A DNA stretch of 64,000 nt. It comes from Bacteroidales bacterium. Lineage in GTDB: Bacteria; Bacteroidota; Bacteroidia; Bacteroidales; F082. This document shows positions 8,015 through 15,488 of this stretch, piece by piece. Positions within the stretch are counted from its first letter, which is position 1. Each line of letters begins with the position of its first letter. The position numbers and the translations under genes are program-made. The stretch covers positions 52,125 through 116,124 of the forward strand of contig JAFYIE010000093.1 of NCBI GenBank assembly GCA_017538795.1. Reading direction: 5' to 3'. The notes beneath the pieces are model-generated. The model was not told the DNA's origin. It did no database searches and saw nothing but the letters and a program-made list of their open reading frames with translations.

Positions 8015-8785
8015 ATGAACAATGCAGGGGTTTGGGCATCGATTAATGGCATCATTGCGGATGGTTTCACGCCTGAAGGTCTGCAAAAATTGGATAGTTA
8101 TGCAGAACAATTCATCAGCGGGCGGTTGGTATATCAACGATTTTCACCGCGCGAACAGCATGGCTGCGCAGAGGGAGGTGCAACGCATGTCATTGCATCC
8201 TTACTCGCGGGAGCAAAAGCTGGAACAGATAGCGAGCATCAGGCAGCACTCGGCGATTTCAAAAGAGAGTGCCAATTGGGAGCGCAGCAGGAAGCAGTAA
8301 TTGAGATTTCATTTGGATATCAATTAGCCGAAGGAGGCGAAGCCATTGTTTATGACCATGGTTCAACCCTTATCAAATCCATTGGATTGGACTATTTCAT
8401 ACAACCAATTTTTGCACTTGACCGTGTTTCTTTGCACAACGCCTATTTCCCTGAAACAGCAATGAAAGTGCTTGGATTTGGCAGAACTGCAGAGGGTGAT
8501 TTTAAAGTAATTGTTGAGCAACCTTTTATAGAAGGTTCACATGTATCAGACTAAAAAATTGCCGAATTTGCCCAAAAATTAGGCTTCGGTTTAATCAATC
8601 CTAAGAATTGGACTTATGCCACCCCTGAAATCTATTTGAGCGACCTTCATGATGAAAATGTAATACGCTCAAAGGAAGGGAATATTTTCGTTGTTGATTG
8701 CGACATCAGGATAAACACGCCAGAGTTGAAATGTGGTGGAAAAAGAAAATTGAATACTGATATAGAAATCATTAATTACTTATAA
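8015..8785 (+). pseudogene. Polyvalent-protein kinase-like gene, broken by an in-frame stop
   Basis: Reading from ATG 8015 (MNNAGVWASINGIIADGF) the frame gives an N-terminal region with FISGRLVYQRFSPREQHGC and GGATHVIASLLAG, then a kinase-like half with EGGEAIVYDHG, HNAYFPETAMKVLGFGR and EQPFIEGSHVSD. It stops at TAA 8552-8554, then continues in the same frame for 77 codons (KIAEFAQKLGFGLINPKNW, YLSDLHDENVIRS, VVDCDIRINTPE) to TAA 8783-8785. The second half carries the kinase catalytic-loop-like LHDENV and the DFG-like VDCD. I recognise the family as the putative polyvalent protein kinase domain proteins found on Bacteroidales mobile elements; relatives usually have E at the stop position (GAA to TAA is one change) and ~20 more residues where EAVIEI meets SFGYQL here. 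Likely a relic of a lost conjugative or phage-like element. Confidence 0.65.
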
Positions 8786-8872
8786 TCATATATGTAAAAA
8801 CACTATCCCAATTTTTTTGATATTTATCACTCTTCATTCCAAATCACAGAGAAAAAAGATAAAAATTTAATC

Positions 8873-9700
8873 TTATTTTCGCTTATCAACAAAGATTTGT
8901 TGTTGGTCGAGACTAAATGTGAACATGCAATTATAAGCCGCGCTGAGCACACTGAAACTATTCATGCCTGCAGGACGATAAAGAAGAAAATTGCAGATGT
9001 CGGTCGGCGTGATGAAAGGATTGTCTTTCAGATGTGAATGCACTGTCATTCTTACTTCCTCGCCACCTTCTTTTGTCGGAATAGATATCAATGAATTATG
9101 ATATTTGCGGAAAGCAATCGGCTCCAGATTATCGTCGAAATCAATCGAATAATCATTACCGAAAGGTATCAGATCATGCTTAACAGTTCCTTGAAGGACA
9201 TACATCCTGATAAGACGGTCATTCATTTCTATAATATCAATATTCGGGGAGCCAAATGACTTGGACGCAAACAGCATTTTATCGCCATATTTGCTGATGG
9301 CTCTCTCAAGAATTATATTCTTTCTATGCCACAAAGTCCTCTCTACCTCTGAAATCGGACGGATAGAGTCGATGACATACGCTTCATTGCCAAGTGTGCT
9401 GGTTCGGTATTCAAGCACACAGTTTTCGTTGTTTCTATCAAAGAAAACAACTGCCCAGGTGTTGGCATCAGGCTTATAAGTGACACTGCCGCCCACATTC
9501 GCCAAATCACATTTTTCAAACATGAGATCAGTGGCAATCCAGTTGGCTCGCTCCGAGTAATAAAGTTGAAAACCTTCAGCGACAATGCTGTCGTTAATTG
9601 CTTGCATTTGGGCAGTCGATGGCATCTTTTTCAAAGTCGAGCATGATGCAAGACCAAATGCCACACAACAAAGTGTAAGTAACAGTTTTACGTTTTTCAT
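8873..9700 (-). CDS. Lipoprotein of unknown function
   Basis: A 275-residue protein with a lipoprotein signal peptide: Lys-containing start, hydrophobic stretch, and lipobox LASC with the lipidated Cys at residue 20. The mature part begins STLKKMPSTAQMQAINDSIVAEGFQLYY and has mixed alpha/beta character; the C-terminal half includes a basic HSHLKDNPFITPTDICNFLLY segment. I recognise no domain. It should sit in the periplasm or outer membrane. It is divergent from the GNAT-transporter fusion gene across a 20-bp perfect inverted repeat that contains both -7 boxes, which suggests joint control. Confidence 0.75.
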   Translation of the reverse strand: MKNVKLLLTLCCVAFGLASCSTLKKMPSTAQMQAINDSIVAEGFQLYYSERANWIATDLMFEKCDLANVGGSVTYKPDANTWAVVFFDRNNENCVLEYRTSTLGNEAYVIDSIRPISEVERTLWHRKNIILERAISKYGDKMLFASKSFGSPNIDIIEMNDRLIRMYVLQGTVKHDLIPFGNDYSIDFDDNLEPIAFRKYHNSLISIPTKEGGEEVRMTVHSHLKDNPFITPTDICNFLLYRPAGMNSFSVLSAAYNCMFTFSLDQQQIFVDKRK

Positions 9701-9708
9701 AGCAATTG

Positions 9709-9757
9709 TTTTTTCGGTGCAAATATAACAAAAATCATTATATTTGCACCGAAAAAA
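9709..9757. promoter_or_regulatory. Divergent promoter pair inside a 20-bp perfect inverted repeat
   Basis: Bases 9709-9728 and 9738-9757 are exact reverse complements (arms TTTTTTCGGTGC... and ...GCACCGAAAAAA) separated by 9 bases. Each arm contains a -7 box: TATATTTG at 9739-9746 for the rightward gene (ATG 9766) and its complement at 9720-9727 for the leftward lipoprotein (ATG 9700). Arms of this length go beyond the promoter consensus and could bind a shared regulator. Confidence 0.7.
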
Positions 9758-9765
9758 GCATCTTT

Positions 9766-11490
9766 ATGTCAAAGATTGACAATTCTCAACCAACCCGCAA
9801 AATTCGCAAAGTGTCGTTGCCTAAAGACGGCGAACGACTGCTCGAGGTCTTCGCGGCAGCGAAAGGCATCATGGCGGCGGATGGGAACGGGAACCAGTGG
9901 ACTGACGGCTATCCGTCGCTGGAGATTGTACAGGCTGACATAGAGAAAGACGGCGGATTTGTGGTCGAAGACGATGGGAAAATAGTGGCTTATTTCGCAT
10001 TTCTGCACTCGCCAGAACCGACATACGACAAGATTTATGACGGCAAATGGCTCGACGACACGAAACCTTACCACGTGATACACCGCATCGCGAGTTTCCC
10101 CAAAGTGCATGGTATCTTCCAGAGTATCATGGAGTTCTGCTTCGCAAGGGAACGCAACATCCGCATCGACACGCATCGCGACAACAAAATAATGCAGCAT
10201 AACATCCAGAAATTTGGATTCAAATATTGCGGCATCATACATCTCGCCAACGGCGACGAACGTTTAGCATATCAGAAAATGACAGAAAAGAAAAAACTTT
10301 CCCTTACCGCCCAAATCGGCATCGCCCTCGTGCTGGCGGTGATAGCTGGCGTGCTGCTGCGCAACCAGGCTGATTTCGTCAATGAATATATCAAACCGAT
10401 TGGCGCGATCTTCCTTAACTTATTGAAATTCATCGTGGTGCCACTGGTGCTATTCTCAATAATGGCAGGCATTCTTTCGATGAACGACATCTCGAAAGTG
10501 GGCAGGCTTGGACTCCGCACCTTAATTTATTTTATAACGACAACCCTTTTCGCGGTGACGCTAGGACTCGTCGTGCCAAGTCTGGTGAAAGGCTTTCTCC
10601 CGACAATCCACATCAGCACGGAAGCCATTGCAGAAGCCGTCGAGACGCCTCATCTGACGATGATGGACCAGATAGTCGCAATGTTTCCCGACAACCTCCT
10701 TACGCCGATCAACTCGATGGCGATGATGCAGGTCATTGTGATTGCCCTGTTTTTCGGCATAGCAATGGTGCACGTTGGCGAAAAAGGCGCGATGGCGCGC
10801 AAGGTGACGCTCAGCTTCAACGACGTGGTGTGCAAGATTTTGGAATATATCATGGCTTTGGCCCCTATCGGTGTGTTCTGCATGCTTACACCAGTGGTGG
10901 TTGAAAACGGTCCGTCGGTGCTTGGCTCCTACGCGGCGCTGGTGGCTTTGGCATATTTCTGCTTTGCAGTACATGCTGGCTTGGTTTATTCTTCAGCAGT
11001 ATGGTTTCTGGGCGGTCTGTCACCACTGAAATTCTTCAAAGGCATGCAACCAGCCATGCTGTTCGCCTTCTCAAGTGACTCGTCAGTGGCGACACTGCCT
11101 TATTCCATGCAATGCACCGAGAAACTTGGCGTCAGCAAAGACATCGGGCGTTTTGTGCTGTCGCTGGGTGCGACCATCAACATGGACGGCGTAGCCATCT
11201 ATCTCGGCGTCGCGTCGGTGTTTATGGCGAACTGCTGCGGCATCGACCTCTCCATGAGCCAGTATATGGCAATAGCGTTCGCTTCAACAATAGCTTCCAT
11301 CGGAACGCCGGGTATCCCTGGAGGTAGCTTGGCGCTGATGGCGATGGTGTTCGCGTCGGCAGGAATCCCTGTAGAATGTGTGGCAGTAGCGGCAGGCATC
11401 GACCGAATCATCGACATGGGACGCACCGTGATGTCGGTCACCGGCGACGCATCTTGTGCCATCGTGATGCAAAAACTATCTAAAGTCTAA
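9766..11490 (+). CDS. Fusion: GNAT acetyltransferase domain + dicarboxylate/amino acid:cation symporter (DAACS)
   Basis: A 574-residue single frame. Residues 1-171 form a GNAT-like N-acetyltransferase domain (GGFVVEDDGKIVAYFAF, then IHRIASFPKVHGIFQSIMEF as the acetyl-CoA region, then HRDNKIMQHNIQKFGFKYCG and GDERLAYQK, a typical GNAT C-terminus). Residue 172 is a Met beginning a full 403-residue glutamate/aspartate symporter: SSDSSVATLPYSM, GATINMDGVAIYLG, GTPGIPGGSLALMA and DRIIDMGRTVMSVTGD are the DAACS hairpin and TM7/TM8 motifs. Known DAACS members import acidic or neutral amino acids with Na+ or H+. The join is in frame with no stop between the two. The frame extends upstream into the promoter, so ATG 9766 is chosen. 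The last codons (L-S-K-V-stop) come from a 7-bp repeat array. Confidence 0.85.
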   Translation: MSKIDNSQPTRKIRKVSLPKDGERLLEVFAAAKGIMAADGNGNQWTDGYPSLEIVQADIEKDGGFVVEDDGKIVAYFAFLHSPEPTYDKIYDGKWLDDTKPYHVIHRIASFPKVHGIFQSIMEFCFARERNIRIDTHRDNKIMQHNIQKFGFKYCGIIHLANGDERLAYQKMTEKKKLSLTAQIGIALVLAVIAGVLLRNQADFVNEYIKPIGAIFLNLLKFIVVPLVLFSIMAGILSMNDISKVGRLGLRTLIYFITTTLFAVTLGLVVPSLVKGFLPTIHISTEAIAEAVETPHLTMMDQIVAMFPDNLLTPINSMAMMQVIVIALFFGIAMVHVGEKGAMARKVTLSFNDVVCKILEYIMALAPIGVFCMLTPVVVENGPSVLGSYAALVALAYFCFAVHAGLVYSSAVWFLGGLSPLKFFKGMQPAMLFAFSSDSSVATLPYSMQCTEKLGVSKDIGRFVLSLGATINMDGVAIYLGVASVFMANCCGIDLSMSQYMAIAFASTIASIGTPGIPGGSLALMAMVFASAGIPVECVAVAAGIDRIIDMGRTVMSVTGDASCAIVMQKLSKV

Positions 11491-11528
11491 GGTCTAAAGT
11501 CTAAGGTCTAAAGACTAATGTCTAAAAT
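11480..11528. repeat. 7-bp repeat array, seven units of CTAAnnn
   Basis: Exact register: CTAAAGT, CTAAGGT, CTAAAGT, CTAAGGT, CTAAAGA, CTAATGT, CTAAAAT. The stop TAA of the plus-strand transporter lies in unit two and the stop TAG of the minus-strand rhomboid gene lies in unit six, so this array ends both convergent genes. Confidence 0.85.
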
Positions 11529-12213
11529 ATCTCGGCTGCGTCAGCTCTTCTTTTGGAGGCTCGGGGACATCCCAATAAGGGTCTTCATCGTCATTTTCGT
11601 TTTCGTCTTCGTTTTCGTCATCTTTTTCTCGTTGAGGACCCTCTTTGCGATAGACGATGGCGAGCGCAACGCCCATGATGAATCCTGAGAGATGCCCTTC
11701 CCAGGAGATATGATTTTCGATGGCATATTTAGGATAAAGTCCCCAAATCAAACTTCCGTAAAGGAAAATCACGAGAAACGAGACGATGACAAGGCTTTTG
11801 TTGCGTCTGATGAAGCCGCTGAGCATCAGGAAAAACGCCAAACCATAAATCAAGGCGCTGGCTCCAATGTGAACGCCGCCTCGTGCACCGCACCATGTCA
11901 GCAAACCGGTTGAGAACATCAAAAGAAGGCTTATCTTGGTGGCTATTGGCTTGTAGAAATAATAAAGACAAGCTCCTAACACTATGATTGGCAAGGTATT
12001 AGCATAAAGATGACTCCAGCTTCCATGAAGGAAATGGAACAAGAAAATGCCAAGAATGCCGTCGGCTTGCAACGGCTTGATGCCGAGAAACGATAAGTCA
12101 AGATGAAAGACCACCTCGACGCATTTTACCAGCCAAATGATGACGACAAACGCCAGCGGGACTATAAAACTGCGCAGAAGCCGGTTTCTCTCATCTTTGA
12201 CATCGCTGTCCAT
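11515..12213 (-). CDS. Rhomboid family intramembrane serine protease
   Basis: A 232-residue protein with about six membrane helices. It has the family landmarks: HLYAN (His68, Asn72; oxyanion side), the nucleophile motif GASA (Ser119) and the catalytic His174 in GHLSGF. Rhomboids cleave transmembrane proteins within the membrane; the substrate is unknown. The C-terminus is an acidic, Asp/Glu/Asn-rich cytoplasmic tail (about residues 198-215). Its ATG overlaps the purE stop (TGATG), so it is the second gene of a purE-rhomboid operon. The last residues and stop codon fall in a 7-bp repeat array shared with the convergent transporter gene. Confidence 0.88.
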   Translation of the reverse strand: MDSDVKDERNRLLRSFIVPLAFVVIIWLVKCVEVVFHLDLSFLGIKPLQADGILGIFLFHFLHGSWSHLYANTLPIIVLGACLYYFYKPIATKISLLLMFSTGLLTWCGARGGVHIGASALIYGLAFFLMLSGFIRRNKSLVIVSFLVIFLYGSLIWGLYPKYAIENHISWEGHLSGFIMGVALAIVYRKEGPQREKDDENEDENENDDEDPYWDVPEPPKEELTQPRYFRH

Positions 12214-12719
12214 CAGTTGGTCTTGAATTTGTAATGAATCTCCTTCAGCTCCTCGTTGGCCTTGGCGATTTTTTTCTTCAAGTTTTCCTTGTAGTTGACC
12301 ACTTGTTTGGCTATCGAAGGATCGCCGACCGCAAGGATTTGAGCCGCCAAGATAGCAGCATTCAACGAGTTGTTGATTCCCACCGTCGCCACCGGAATTC
12401 CTGGAGGCATCTGCACTATCGAAAACAGTGCGTCCATGCCGTCGTTGCCCGATTTTACCGGGATTCCGATGACAGGTATCGGGGTCATCGCAGCTATCAC
12501 ACCCGGCAGATGTGCCGCCATTCCAGCCGCGGCGATAATCACTTTTATGCCACGTTTCTGTACGTTTTTAGCGAATTCTTCAACCAATTCAGGCGTGCGA
12601 TGTGCGCTCAAGGCATTCATCTCGAAAGGGATCTCCATCTCATCGAAAAACGTCAAAGCCTTTTCCAAAACCGGAAGGTCCGACGTGCTTCCCATAATTA
12701 CACTTACTAAAGGATTCAT
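12213..12719 (-). CDS. purE: N5-carboxyaminoimidazole ribonucleotide mutase
   Basis: A 168-residue class I PurE, which converts N5-CAIR to CAIR in purine synthesis. Diagnostic residues are VIMGSTSDLPV near the N-terminus (residues 7-17), the catalytic His40 in SAHRTPE, and AAGMAAHLPGVIAA and GIPVKSGNDGMDALFSIVQMP further on. The frame could start 8 codons earlier, but those codons overlap the promoter; ATG 12719 begins MNPLVSVIMGS and lies ~20 bases after a TACCTTTG -7 box. It is co-directional and overlapping with the rhomboid gene. Synteny gives no obvious functional link between the two. Confidence 0.93.
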   Translation of the reverse strand: MNPLVSVIMGSTSDLPVLEKALTFFDEMEIPFEMNALSAHRTPELVEEFAKNVQKRGIKVIIAAAGMAAHLPGVIAAMTPIPVIGIPVKSGNDGMDALFSIVQMPPGIPVATVGINNSLNAAILAAQILAVGDPSIAKQVVNYKENLKKKIAKANEELKEIHYKFKTN

Positions 12720-12740
12720 TTTATAAAAATTTATTTTTTG

Positions 12741-12770
12741 CAAAGGTACTAATAAAAATTTTTATATTTG
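12741..12770. promoter_or_regulatory. Divergent promoter pair between purE and hpt
   Basis: The complement of 12741-12748 reads TACCTTTG (for purE), and 12763-12770 reads TATATTTG (for hpt); both are followed by CA. Two purine genes are thus fired from one short region; no purine riboswitch or clear operator is visible. Confidence 0.6.
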
Positions 12771-12813
12771 CAAAAGTTAATAATTTTTAACATAATTTTA
12801 TAACACTTTGATT

Positions 12814-13353
12814 ATGAGCATCATAAGAGTTTCCGACAAGGAATTTGCTCCTTTTATCCCACAGGAAAAAATTGAAAATGAAATTCATCGCATCGCCAAT
12901 GAAATCAAGCGAGACATGATTGACAAGGAGCCGCTGTTTCTCGTCATGCTTAACGGCGCGTTCATGTTTGCCGCCGAGCTGTTCAAGAGCCTCGACATGC
13001 CTTGCGAAATGGCGTTCGTGAAATACAAAACCTACGTCGGGACGCATAGCACCGGCAAGCCAAACGAGATGTTGGGCATTGAGCCTGAGAAAGTTAACGG
13101 CAGAAACATCGTCATCGTGGAAGATATCGTCGACTCTGGTTTCACCATGACAGAATTGCTCAAAGACCTGAATAAAAAAGGCGCGAAGAGCATTAAAATC
13201 GCCACAATGATGTTCAAGCCTAAAGCTTTGAAATACGATCTCAAGATGGACTATGTCGGAATGGAGATCGGCAACGACTTCATCGTCGGCTACGGCCTCG
13301 ACTACAATGAATACGGAAGAAATCTGAAAGAAATCTATAAAATTGTTGAATAA
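12814..13353 (+). CDS. hpt: Hypoxanthine phosphoribosyltransferase
   Basis: A 179-residue purine-salvage enzyme converting hypoxanthine or guanine plus PRPP to IMP or GMP. The PRPP-binding motif VIVEDIVDSGFTM is at residues ~100-112 and the N-terminal FLVMLNGAFMFAAEL is the usual 6-oxopurine PRTase core. A TTG two codons upstream also opens the frame, but ATG 12814 is preferred. The stop and the adk ATG overlap (TAATG), so hpt and adk are coupled: salvage to the monophosphate followed by nucleotide phosphate balancing. Confidence 0.93.
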   Translation: MSIIRVSDKEFAPFIPQEKIENEIHRIANEIKRDMIDKEPLFLVMLNGAFMFAAELFKSLDMPCEMAFVKYKTYVGTHSTGKPNEMLGIEPEKVNGRNIVIVEDIVDSGFTMTELLKDLNKKGAKSIKIATMMFKPKALKYDLKMDYVGMEIGNDFIVGYGLDYNEYGRNLKEIYKIVE

Positions 13354-13919
13354 TGAATATCATACTTTTTGGACCTCCAGGTGCTGGTAAAGGCACTCAG
13401 TCACAACAACTTAAGGAAAAATACAGTCTCACTTACCTCTCAACTGGCGACATTTTGCGCGAAGAGATGGCTGCCGAGACCGAAATCGGTAAAAAAGTAA
13501 AAGACATCATCAGCAAAGGTGGCTTGGTGTCGGACGAAATCGTGGTTTCGATCATCAAAGGCAGAGTCGGCGCCAACCTGAAATCAGCAGGATTTTTGTT
13601 CGACGGATTTCCACGCACTGTGAAACAAGCCGAGATGCTCGACGAGATTATGAAAGGCTTCTCATTGAAAATCAATGCCGTTTTGAGCCTCGAGGTGCCA
13701 GAGGACATCCTCATCGCCCGCATGCTCGAACGTGGCAAGACCAGCGGTCGCGCCGACGACAACATCGACTCAATCAAACACCGTTTCGTGGAATACAGAG
13801 AGAAGACCGCACCGGTTCTCTACTACTACAAGAAACAGGGCAACCTCATCGGAATCAACGGTGTTGGCGAGATCTCAGATATTTTCGCGAACCTCTGCAA
13901 AGAAATTGACAAATTATAA
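13353..13919 (+). CDS. adk: Adenylate kinase
   Basis: A 188-residue enzyme interconverting ATP + AMP and 2 ADP. P-loop GPPGAGKGT at residues 7-15, AMP-binding LSTGDILR and GFPRTVKQAE, and the short-form lid with LERGKTSGRADDN; no zinc-binding Cys cluster is present. The length matches the short bacterial form. It directly follows hpt with a 1-base overlap. Confidence 0.95.
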   Translation: MNIILFGPPGAGKGTQSQQLKEKYSLTYLSTGDILREEMAAETEIGKKVKDIISKGGLVSDEIVVSIIKGRVGANLKSAGFLFDGFPRTVKQAEMLDEIMKGFSLKINAVLSLEVPEDILIARMLERGKTSGRADDNIDSIKHRFVEYREKTAPVLYYYKKQGNLIGINGVGEISDIFANLCKEIDKL

Positions 13920-13921
13920 TG

Positions 13922-13968
13922 GTAGGGGCGAATAATTATTCGCCCGGGCGAATGTGATTCGCCCCTAC
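13922..13968. repeat. GTAGGGGCGAAT palindromic element
   Basis: A 47-base imperfect double palindrome: GTAGGGGCGAAT...ATTCGCCC followed by GGGCGAAT...ATTCGCCCCTAC. The outer arms (GTAGGGGCGAAT / ATTCGCCCCTAC) are exact complements. It fills the gap between adk and malQ and ends 6 bases before the malQ start. A shorter hairpin with the same GGGGCGAA core lies at 36761-36782. Confidence 0.75.
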
Positions 13969-13974
13969 AAATTA

Positions 13975-15402
13975 ATGATGAATTACCAGTATTACAGCGG
14001 CGTCGCCGTTCCTGTCTTTTCGCTGCGGAGCGAGGACGGCTGCGGCATCGGTGAGTTTCTCGACTTGAAGAAGCTCGCCGACTGGTGTGCTGCGACAGGT
14101 TTGAAGCTCATTCAGATTCTGCCGATTAACGACACCACCACCGACGGCGGCTGGGGCGATTCATATCCTTATAAGTCGATAAGTACCAAAGCGTTACATC
14201 CGATTTATCTCAATGTTGAAAAGGTCGAAAAACTGAAAGACGAGAACGACATAAAACGTTTTCAAGAGCTGAAAAAAGAGCTCAACGCCAAGGAATTTGT
14301 AGATTATCCTGAGGTTTTCAAAGCCAAGATGGATTATCTTAAAAAGGTGTATGACCAGAAACGCGGTAAGAAACCTGATTTTTACGAGTTTCTGCAACAG
14401 CATTGCGACGCTCAGCTCACCGAAGCCGTTGATTATCTGCATTCTAAGGGTATCATGCTGAAGGGCGACCTGCCCATTGGCGTGAACCGAGAGAGCGACG
14501 ATGTTAAACAGAATCCGCATCTTTTCAACCTGAATATGGAAACCGGCGCTCCGCCTGACGGCTTCGCGCCTCAAGGCCAAAACTGGGGCTTTCCTACATA
14601 CAACTGGGCAGCGATGGAGGCTGAAGGTTTCCAATGGTGGAAAGAACGCGTCGCTTGGTTCAAAAAATATTTCGACGCCCTGCGCATCGACCATATCCTT
14701 GGATTTTTCCGCATCTGGGAGATTCCAAAAGGCAGTCCGGATGCCAGCTACGGCCATTATTCGCCGGAAAACCCGAGATTGTGGGAGATTGAGGGACGGA
14801 AAAGGTTGTCAACAATATTTGATTTGCCAACCGTAGAGAGGCACGGCCGTGCCTCTCTACAAACGGACAAACCGCTGTTAATCTGTGGCGAAGACCTCGG
14901 CATGGTGGCGCCGTGTGTGCCGGGCGTGATGCGTGAATTAGGCATCCTCAGCCTCGAAGTGCAGCGTATGCCAAAACAGAGTGGTCGCCCGTTCAGCGAC
15001 CCGCGCGAGAACCCGTATCTGAGCGTCAACACCACAGGAACGCACGACATGCCTACGATTCGCGGATGGTGGGAACAAGACCGTACATTATCAGCACGTT
15101 TCTACCACGAGATGCTGAAACATACGGATAATCCGCCGTATTTCTGCGAGCCATGGGTGTGCCAGGAAATCGTTGAGCAGCACATGAACTCAAGTTCACA
15201 ATGGGTCATCCTCCCGATTCAGGACTATATCGCGATAGACGGCAACTTCCGTTGGGATAACACCTGGGACGAGCAAATCAACGAGCCAGCCGACCCGAAA
15301 TGGCGCTGGAAATACAGAATGCACCAGAGCGTGGAGGCATTACTAAAAAATGAAAAATTGACATTGACATTAAAGAAAATGATAAAGAATTACAGCCGTT
15401 AG
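13975..15402 (+). CDS. malQ: 4-alpha-glucanotransferase (GH77), short form with a palindrome-coded insertion
   Basis: A 475-residue amylomaltase-type enzyme that transfers alpha-1,4-glucan segments. It opens with VAVPVFSLRSEDGCGIGEF and has all three GH77 catalytic acids: nucleophile Asp239 in RIDH, acid/base Glu306 in GEDLG and Asp358 in GTHDMPT. Many Bacteroidales MalQ proteins are ~900 residues with N-terminal CBM20 starch-binding domains; this one lacks them. Between the nucleophile and the acid/base the spacing is 67 residues, longer than the ~47 I recall for Thermus MalQ; about ten of the extra residues (VERHGRASLQ) are coded by a perfect 28-bp palindrome at 14833-14860. ATG 13975 is immediately followed by another ATG (13978). 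The stop TAG is the first codon of a 7-bp repeat array. Confidence 0.88.
   Translation: MMNYQYYSGVAVPVFSLRSEDGCGIGEFLDLKKLADWCAATGLKLIQILPINDTTTDGGWGDSYPYKSISTKALHPIYLNVEKVEKLKDENDIKRFQELKKELNAKEFVDYPEVFKAKMDYLKKVYDQKRGKKPDFYEFLQQHCDAQLTEAVDYLHSKGIMLKGDLPIGVNRESDDVKQNPHLFNLNMETGAPPDGFAPQGQNWGFPTYNWAAMEAEGFQWWKERVAWFKKYFDALRIDHILGFFRIWEIPKGSPDASYGHYSPENPRLWEIEGRKRLSTIFDLPTVERHGRASLQTDKPLLICGEDLGMVAPCVPGVMRELGILSLEVQRMPKQSGRPFSDPRENPYLSVNTTGTHDMPTIRGWWEQDRTLSARFYHEMLKHTDNPPYFCEPWVCQEIVEQHMNSSSQWVILPIQDYIAIDGNFRWDNTWDEQINEPADPKWRWKYRMHQSVEALLKNEKLTLTLKKMIKNYSR
14833..14860. repeat. Perfect 28-bp palindrome inside malQ
   Basis: The left half GTAGAGAGGCACGG is exactly complementary to the right half CCGTGCCTCTCTAC with no spacer. 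It is in frame and open. A related intergenic element (GTAGAGACACG...) occurs at 57431-57460. Confidence 0.85.
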
Positions 15403-15482
15403 CCATTAGCCACTAGTCATTAGGATTGTTCTTCCGACAACAACTAATGGCTAATAGCTAATGGCTAATAGCTAATGGCTAA
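15400..15482. repeat. 7-bp repeat array, facing arms TAGCCAT ... CTAATGG
   Basis: Left arm TAGCCAT, TAGCCAC, TAGTCAT starts at the malQ stop codon itself (TAG 15400-15402). The right arm at 15444-15482 is CTAATGG, CTAATAG, CTAATGG, CTAATAG, CTAATGG, CTAA. The arms are complementary and could form a long stem. Confidence 0.85.
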
Positions 15483-15488
15483 AAAAAC

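Noticed and set aside
8022-8300. Alternative 92-codon frame overlapping the polyvalent-kinase gene
   Set aside because: The chosen frame carries the recognisable family motifs on both sides of this stretch; the overlapping frame has none.
11480-11528. CRISPR array
   Set aside because: The unit is 7 bp with no spacers, unlike CRISPR repeats of ~24-40 bp, and no cas genes are in the window.
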